The translations under genes were made by a program, and so were the position numbers. A stretch of DNA of 64,000 bases from Nephrocerus scutellatus (Eukaryota; Arthropoda; Insecta; Diptera; Pipunculidae), in the NCBI GenBank assembly GCA_947095585.1, contig OX352762.1:43574018-43638017 (forward strand). Direction: 5' to 3'. How positions within the stretch are numbered: position 1 is the first letter of the stretch; each line of letters begins with the position of its first letter. The notes beneath the pieces are model-generated. The model saw nothing but the letters and a program-made list of their open reading frames with translations, ran no database searches and was not told where the DNA came from. Below, piece by piece: positions 58,380-64,000 of this stretch.

Positions 58380-58387
58380 CGCAAGAC
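58380..58387. other. Filler at the 1.8-kb duplication junction
   Basis: CGCAAGAC lies between env sequence ...GCAAGACGCGGA and RTE GTAATAATATTT. It repeats bases immediately to its left (GCAAGACGCG), as expected for a short templated insertion during end joining or template switching. Confidence 0.7.
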
Positions 58388-60184
58388 GTAATAATATTTT
58401 TTACAGGCGAGGTTATTGGCCTCGTGTCAACCTTACTTTGAAGGGACTAGCCCGATCATTCAGCTTTTCCTGCATTTGGGGAAAATTACCAGCGGCCACC
58501 ACGTGGAGGTTTGATCGCACTTCCACCAGTCAGAGATAGTTACGGCCACATGCAATTCTAGAGCATTCTGTGTTATTCCTCCTATTTCTGCTGATGGCTG
58601 ACCGCCACCCTACCATTTGGATACAAATGATATTATGCGAGTTGGAGGAAGACTAGATGCATCAGCGCTTTCATACGATGCAAAACATCCTATCTTACTT
58701 CCTTACGGACATCTTTTCACAAAAATGATAATGACAGAGATTCATTGCAAAAATAAGCACGTTGGACCACAGACTCTTTTGGCCATTACTAGACAACGAT
58801 TCTGGCCGATCAAAGGTAAAACTATTGCCAGATCTATAGTGCAAAACTGCATTCGGTGCGCAAAAGCAAAACCTAAGTTGCTCTCTCAGATGATGGGCAG
58901 TTTACCAGCCGATTGAGTTCAACCAGCACGGCCTTTCATCATTTCAGGAGTGGACTTTTGCGGGCCGATATGAATTCACTACCGTGGTAGAGGAAGTCGA
59001 CCACAAAAGGGGTACATCGCAATATTCTGCTGCTTTGCTACTAAGGCTGTTCACCTGGAAATCGTTAGTGCATTAACAATGGAAGCCTTTATAGGAGCAC
59101 TGAAACGTTTCATGGGAAGACGAGGCCACGTTCGCAACTTATACTGTGATAATGCGAATAATTTTGTTGGAGCTAGAAATCAGCTTCAGGACCTTAGCCA
59201 GACGGTATATTCCACGCAAGGTCAAAAATCAATCACCAAGTGCAGCGCAAAAGTCATCGATTTCCATTTTATTCCACCTCGATCTCCCCACTTCGGCGGA
59301 TTATGGGAAGCTGCCGTTAAATCAGCAAAACATTTACTATATCGAAGCGTGTCATCAGCACCCTTGACATATTAAGAATTTGAGACCCTAATGATTGAAA
59401 GGCAATTCTTAATTCACGGCCATTAACACCGCTTTCTTCAGATCCAAATGATCTCACCGCACTAACCCCTGGTCACTTCCTAATCGGTGAACCACTGACA
59501 GCACCAATTGACGCAAACGCTGAAAACACGAAGGTCAACCTGCTGACACGATGGAAATTAGTGACGCACCTAAAAAATGAATTTTGACGCAGATTGTCGA
59601 GGGAATATCTAAATGAATTGCAGCAACGGGTTAAATGGAAACAGCTAAAACAAACTTATAACCCGGAGCCATAGTTCTAATTAAAGAAGATAACACCCCA
59701 TCGATGAAATGGGCACTCGGACGAGTCATTAAAACTCACATTGGAGAAGATGGCCAGGTCCGCGTAGCGTTAAAACATCAACCAGCATTCTTCAGCGAGC
59801 GATTCGAGCGAGTCGAAAATCATACGGCTCGGCAATGTTATCCATCTTGATAGTATGCCTGATCGTACCACTCACATGTAGTTACCCAGTGGAAGTCAGC
59901 CAATTTCCATCTAAGCTAGGCCTTCATTTTGAAGCTCTAGGAACAGAAAATTTGGCAGCCAACGAATGGAACCTGGGGGTATACTATGAACTAACACCGT
60001 ACTGGACTGAATTCCATGAGCTCACAAAGGGAGTTAAATCTTTGCGACAACTCTGCCAGGTGATACCGCAAAACAATTCATGCAAGTCAAAATAATCGAT
60101 CAATTTACTCATGTAAAAGAAGAGCTCACAACAGGGAACGAATTCTTCTCGAGGACCCTCCATAAGGCAAGAGCAAGACGCGGA
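58388..60184. repeat. Second copy of the 1.8-kb tandem duplication
   Basis: Starts with 228 bp of RTE 5' end (58388-58615), then TTTGGAT (58616-58622), integrase and env start. It continues without a break into unique env sequence after 60184. Confidence 0.92.
58617..59780 (+). pseudogene. BEL integrase and C-terminal domain, copy 2
   Basis: Same frames as copy 1 (58617-58916 and 59079-59375) and the same stop codons, so the damage predates the duplication. One private base loss lies near 59650 (AAAACAAACTT). GATGGCCAGGTCCGC here against GCCAGGACCGC in copy 1 changes one residue of the C-terminal domain. Confidence 0.84.
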
Positions 60185-61516
60185 GCTTTCAATATAGTTG
60201 GAACCATAGCCAATTCCTTATTCGGAGTTCTTGATTCGGAATATGCACAAGAGTTATCAAAAACAATTGATGACCTGAAGGAAAATGAAGACCACGTTTT
60301 GCGACTTCTCAAGAATCAAACATCAATAATAAACTCAACCTTAAACATTATAAAGGGCAACCAGTTAAGTGTTCAAGAAAAATTTAGAGCGTTGAACGAG
60401 CAAATTAATCAAATAACTGCGCATACCACTCAAGAAGAACTAACTAGTAATTTTCTTTCCTTATCCATCGAACTGACGCTAATCATGTCCAACACACAAC
60501 GAATACAAGCCTTGCTAATCAGAGTGCTAATCGACACAAACCATGGAAAGATAAGCCCACAGCAATTAAGTCATGAAGTCATAATGATAAAGGCGCATGT
60601 CCCTTCCTCGCTTCGCCTACCGGTAGACTCGTCAGACCTGCTGCAACTATATCAACTGATGTCTGTAAAGAGTGGGATCGTTAACAACCACGTGATCTTC
60701 CAAATCAAATTTCCTCTTCTCAATATAGAAGTGTTCGAGATATTCAGAGTATTGGCCATACCTATAATTAAAAACGGCTCCCTAATTGCAATCAACCCAG
60801 ATTCATCCCACCTAATCATAAGTCCACACCACGATCAATACTATCCAATAACGGAGCAGGAATTGGCAATGTGCTCAACAACGGAACCATCCACTTATAT
60901 CTGCGAGCAAATAAAGTCGCTCTACCACAAGAAGGCTAATGTACATGTGAGGTTGACTTACTGAACAATATGCCGTTACCAAAACAATGCAAGATAACTG
61001 AGCTCACTCACAGAAGATCAGGTATGGATCCGATTGTCGCACCCCAATGAATGGATTTACGCTTTCAGAGCGAAGACAACCATCAACACTGTATGCGGCA
61101 ATGAGATTTCACCAATAAAGCTGGAGGGCTCTGGCCTTTTAAAAATTCAGCCCAACTGCGTCATTAAACAAGATCTCTTAACATTCCAATGACATAAAAT
61201 CTATACCAGTATCGGCAAACCATCCTATACCAAACTGGTCAATCTAACGGACATCGCAATACCAAGCTATCTAATCCCAACTAACGAGTATTCATCGGCA
61301 GATCAACTTCAATTGGCAGAGATCGAAAGGTTGAGGCAAGAAATCAAGCAACTTCCAACAGATATGCCACACAAAATAAGCAAACACGACCTTCACCAGT
61401 ACTCCGTGGCATACTTAGGACTTAGGAAGACAAACAAACCTAGCAAACCATCGCCATCAGGACCTATCCCCAGAATACGTCGAAAATTCAGCCTACCTAG
61501 CGACGAAATCAGTTGA
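59835..61516 (+). pseudogene. Envelope-like gene, copy 2 (baculovirus-F-like glycoprotein remnant)
   Basis: A membrane-fusion glycoprotein would let BEL particles leave or enter cells, as in insect endogenous retroviruses. Frame 59835-60095: signal-peptide-like leader. Frame 60080-60964 (294 residues, different frame): RARR at residues 31-34 as a furin-type cleavage site, then a Gly/Ala/Ile/Phe-rich stretch (about 35-50) resembling a fusion peptide, then a long helical region (about 55-130) with heptad character and NxT/NxS sites. 61313-61516 is a charged tail. Breaks: a frameshift at about 60085, a stop at 60964, stops between 60965 and 61300. No clear transmembrane segment is visible before the basic tail near 61430. 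The F-like assignment rests on this layout, not on an alignment. Confidence 0.65.
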
Positions 61517-61528
61517 ATGGCTGCATTT

Positions 61529-61546
61529 AAAGGGGGGGGGGGAGTA
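61529..61546 (+). promoter_or_regulatory. Polypurine tract before the 3' LTR
   Basis: AA-A followed by eleven G and AG, directly before TGTTAAAG. An uninterrupted purine run here is where RNase H would leave the primer for plus-strand synthesis. The G-run is unusually pure. Confidence 0.72.
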
Positions 61547-62320
61547 TGTTAAAGAACAGAAATGTGTTTGTGCATGTTGGATTCATTTTCATAATAAAAT
61601 TCATGATGCAAATTCATTAGGCATGCGAATGAACCCAACATGCACGAAGCCAAAGTTCCGAATTCCGGCTAAGCGAAACCTGATCCCAGAGTTATTACAG
61701 TTCACCTTGAACTCAAAGTAAAAACAAACAGGTGCAGCAATGGGAATATGTTTCGCTTATCAGCAATTCGAACCATATCATTCATGAATGGTTTGTTTGT
61801 CGTCGTCCTTGTGTTTTGTTGTTGTTTTCTTCGGTTTTCCCTCTATAGTCCGATGCATATTGCCATATATTGTTAGCATATGCATGTATGTAGTGTGTTT
61901 GTTTGATCTCTGCTTACGTCATTTACACATTTGGTTTTGAAAACGGTTTGTGTTTTGAAAAGTTTCGGTCATCGACCCCATCAGCCGTTTGTCTGAAGTT
62001 AGTGTGCATTGGGTTCCGATCGGTGCGTAAGAGTCCACTGCCGCCTGGGTGTGAGTGGGACAGCCGTATTTTTGGGCGAATTCGCTGCTGTTCTCGTTTT
62101 GTTCTTAATATTTCTTTCTCTTTTGAAATTTTCTTTTCGCCTATGACTCATGCTAGATCAGTTTCGTCGGATTGGTCACTGCAGTTTCGCTCGACTCGGT
62201 GGTGGTTAGATTAACCGCCTGTGGTTGGTTGTCTTTTGAGCGCTTGCCTGCTTTTAGAAGAAAACGAGAATTGAGTTTTTTTTTCTGTGTTGTGTTAGGT
62301 GTTTACTGACTACCATTTCC
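61547..62320 (+). repeat. BEL 3' LTR (start clear, end approximate)
   Basis: Begins TGTTAAAGAACAG immediately after the polypurine tract, the TG start expected for BEL LTRs. No second LTR exists in the window for comparison, so the right end cannot be set; it should lie before or within the dispersed repeat that starts at 62334. AT-rich, with no open frame of note. Confidence 0.5.
61570..61645. other. Long hairpin near the LTR start, AATAAA in the loop
   Basis: 61570-61587 and 61628-61645 are inverted repeats, 17 of 18 positions paired (GTGCATGTTGG[A/G]TTCATT), with a 40-nt loop that contains AATAAA at 61593-61598. A role in RNA processing is possible but not shown. Confidence 0.55.
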
Positions 62321-62333
62321 ACTCTTCTTTTAT

Positions 62334-62548
62334 TAAATTCTCTATATTAACTTCACTTGCCCGTGGGTCTTCTGTCGTGGATTCTTGCGATCAATTTTTA
62401 ACCCACTTCCCATGGCCCGATTTTATTGAAATTTTGCACACATGGAGACAACACTTTCTATTAAATTTTGAGGCCCCTCGGACTGCGGGATCGGGGGGCT
62501 CCCAAACAAAAATTTGAAAAAATTTACCCGGTTTTCTTCAAATTTTAC
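62334..62548. repeat. Right copy of the dispersed repeat, inverted relative to 1-172
   Basis: Aligns with the reverse complement of 1-172 end to end, plus an extra block of about 60 bp. Inside it two related pieces follow each other (…GAAATTTTGCACACATG at about 62430 and CAAATTTTACACACATG at about 62538), suggesting an internally repetitive element. Confidence 0.6.
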
Positions 62549-63090
62549 ACACATGTGTATACCCAATAAACAATACTTTTTCGAAAATTTGGTAGTGATC
62601 GGGTCCCGGGTTCGGCCGCAAGGCCCTTATACATTTTTTAAATATCTATACTGGCATCAGATATTCGTCTCCCTTTATGGACTGTGTGCGGTGTGTGCTG
62701 CGCAGTCGGCTGCGCTGCATAGTTTTGGTGGTGGAGAGAGAGAGAGAAATCTTAGCTCACGCACAAATGAACCCAGCAAATGAAACGAGACATAAATGTT
62801 TTATACTTACTTCAACTTACATTTTTATTTACTGAATTGTATTTTTATTGATGTCGTTTTTTTTGTTGTCGATATCAACTTACAGATAGAACAACAAGTT
62901 TTCATAATATTCTGTCATTTGGCGTTTTCATAAATTAGTTCAGAGCAGTCAAAGAGTTCTCAAGATAAATGTTCGTGTTTCTTATTTGCTCAGAGTATGA
63001 GCGTGCTCTAAGTGCTCAGAATAAAATGATCTGAGCTTTTTCAATTTTAACATCTGATGTCAATTGTCTGTTTCGATGATTTTCTCCTTC
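62549..63090. other. AT-rich flank without recognisable genes
   Basis: Short open frames here lack family motifs. A (GA)n run lies near 62735-62747. Nothing else is supported. Confidence 0.5.
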
Positions 63091-63094
63091 AATA

Positions 63095-63140
63095 AAAAAA
63101 ATGGCCCAGGATCGAGGGGCTCCCATATCAATTTCTGCGA
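63095..63140. repeat. Short third fragment of the dispersed repeat
   Basis: CCCAGGATCGAGGGGCTCCCAT resembles the GATCGGGGGGCTCCC core of the right repeat copy and has the same orientation. Too short to delimit. Confidence 0.4.
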
Positions 63141-63470
63141 TTAGAGAATTTAGATGAAAAATTTTAATTTTTATAGGTTGTTTTTTATTGAGTGATTTTT
63201 CCCTTTTTACTCAGTCAGAACACCATTTGTATACATTTGGTTGCTTTATTAATTCATTAGTGCATGTAGAACAAAGTTTAAGGAATATCAAAATAAATTA
63301 TGAAAGAAAATATGATGATGGTGAAGTGATGAGGAGGTGGCATATATAATGCATACTGTGTAGGGAAATTCTTCCTCCTGCGCAGAATTTCCCTTCACAT
63401 CTCCCCGCTGCTTTGCCGAACACTGATGATTTCCCTTTTTGTGACGAGGACTTCAAAATGTATATTTCCC
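63141..63470. other. AT-rich flank with one perfect 10-bp inverted repeat
   Basis: GGGAAATTCT at 63363-63372 pairs with AGAATTTCCC at 63384-63393 (11-nt loop). No gene is seen. Confidence 0.45.
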
Positions 63471-63990
63471 TCAGTGTGTTGAAAATGGTGGCGTCGTTGT
63501 CCTTGTCGTAACACTTCGGCCTTGGCCCTGTCGATCTTCTTCTGGAGCCCTTGGGGCATGCCGGCGGGGTAGTTTTTTTGGGGTTTGAGGTGTCAGGTCG
63601 ACCACTGCCAGGTCGTTACCTTTTTGTTTCAGGTTCGGCTGTGTTATCGTTGCTGCCCGTGCGTCCTTCCAGCGGTCTGTGGTGCGTGACCACTCGGTTG
63701 GGGTGGTCATCGTTAATTGTCACTTCCTCCTTCTGGTGACTTTGGTGATCAGTGTGGTCGTCTTTTCGTTTGTCGGAACTGTGACTGTCGTTGCTGGCAC
63801 TACTACTGCTACTGCTGCTGCTGCTGCTCCTACTGCCACTACTACTACTGCTACTGCTGCTGCGGCTTCCTCGGCCGCTCCGTCTGCCATTATGCCGGCG
63901 GCTCCTGGGCTCCTCATCTCCTGCTTTGTGGAAGTCTATTTCAGGGAATTCTATTGTTGCCTCTGCGTTGGTCCTGATTACTGCGGCCAA
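63471..63990 (-). CDS. Ser/Arg-rich low-complexity frame at the window edge, unknown
   Basis: The frame 63990-63616 is open and may continue beyond the window. It starts with an ordinary acidic/hydrophobic stretch (TIEFPEIDFHKAG), then Arg/Gly, then two poly-Ser runs coded by AGC/AGT repeats (seen as CTG/ACT repeats at about 63800-63870), then a His/Asp/Lys-rich tail. A second frame, 63710-63471, overlaps and runs on with Pro/Arg-rich sequence, so a frameshift near 63620-63700 is possible. I do not recognise a family. It could be an SR-type host protein exon or a gag-like end of another retroelement. Confidence 0.3.
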
Positions 63991-64000
63991 GATTTTACGC

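Larger units (their letters stand above)
1118..62320 (+). mobile_element. BEL/Pao LTR retrotransposon, 5'-truncated, interrupted and internally amplified
   Basis: Domain order on the + strand is gag zinc knuckles, aspartic protease, reverse transcriptase (YVDD), Pao A17/RNase H, integrase (H2C2 then DDE), a DUF5641-like C-terminal domain, an envelope-like gene, a polypurine tract and a 3' LTR. This order defines BEL/Pao, with env as an occasional extra. The 5' LTR, primer-binding site and start of gag are missing: at about 1118 gag begins abruptly next to an antisense LINE ORF1. An RTE insertion separates RNase H from integrase. The segment gag to RTE is repeated ten times and the segment integrase to env start twice. 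Every gene carries stops or frameshifts in every copy. The right end is approximate because the LTR end could not be fixed. Confidence 0.85.

Noticed and set aside
56811..59780. Two independent BEL integrase insertions
   Set aside because: The same stop codons and same flanks occur in both copies, and the second begins with the same RTE 5' fragment. A tandem duplication is sufficient.
1..62548. A single giant transposon with terminal inverted repeats at 1-172 and 62334-62548
   Set aside because: The arms differ in length, are internally repetitive, a third fragment lies at 63100, and no transposase or packaging gene is inside. A dispersed repeat is simpler.
62514..62783. 89-residue + frame in the right flank as a gene
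   Set aside because: It starts inside the dispersed repeat, has no motif and spans a GA microsatellite.
1..64000. tRNA, rRNA or other structural RNA genes
   Set aside because: Looked for cloverleaf-like or rRNA-like stretches in the non-coding parts; none could be supported by eye.

Overview
The window is a piece of eukaryotic, almost certainly insect (probably dipteran), repeat-rich chromosome. No host gene can be named. Nearly all coding sequence belongs to two dead retrotransposons. The first is a BEL/Pao LTR element on the + strand, with gag zinc knuckles, an aspartic protease, a YVDD reverse transcriptase, a Pao A17/RNase H region, an H2C2-DDE integrase, an envelope-like gene, a polypurine tract and a 3' LTR. 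The second is an RTE-type LINE on the - strand, with an apurinic-type endonuclease and a YADD reverse transcriptase. The organism call rests on these families and on the baculovirus-F-like envelope, so it is an inference.

Layout. 1-172 is a dispersed repeat that recurs inverted at 62334-62548. 246-1118 (-) is a broken LINE ORF1-type gene with a coiled coil and an RRM/FP25-like C-terminus. From about 1118 the BEL element begins, already lacking its 5' LTR and the start of gag. At TTTGGAT (3841-3847) an RTE copy interrupts BEL between the RNase H and integrase regions. The same 7 bp lie at the far side of the last RTE copy (56810-56816), so the original event was one RTE insertion with a 7-bp target-site duplication.

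The segment from mid-gag to about 130 bp inside the RTE 5' end then became a head-to-tail tandem array of ten units (U1-U10, about 1.26-56.7 kb, full period 6163 bp). U2 (2.5 kb) and U4 (4.4-4.6 kb) are internally deleted. U1-U7 meet through an original 2-bp-microhomology junction, deleted at U3/U4. U7-U10 meet through a shortened, derived junction. Internal units share disabling mutations that the two outer ends (left BEL, right RTE) lack, so amplification used an already dead template. Marker combinations form blocks (U1-U2, U3-U4, U5-U7, U8-U10) with mosaics, as expected for unequal crossing-over or gene conversion.

Right of the array the single-copy remainder of BEL (integrase, C-terminal integrase domain, start of env) is itself tandemly duplicated with a 1.8-kb period (56582-58379 and 58388-60184) and an 8-bp templated-looking filler. 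The second copy runs on through the rest of the envelope-like gene, the G-rich polypurine tract and the 3' LTR (from 61547). 62.5-64 kb is AT-rich flank with fragments of the dispersed repeat and, at the edge, a Ser/Arg-rich low-complexity reading frame on the - strand.

The most interesting object is the array itself: a young macrosatellite built from a nested pair of transposons, with its breakpoints and unit genealogy readable directly in the sequence. No element here looks able to transpose by itself.
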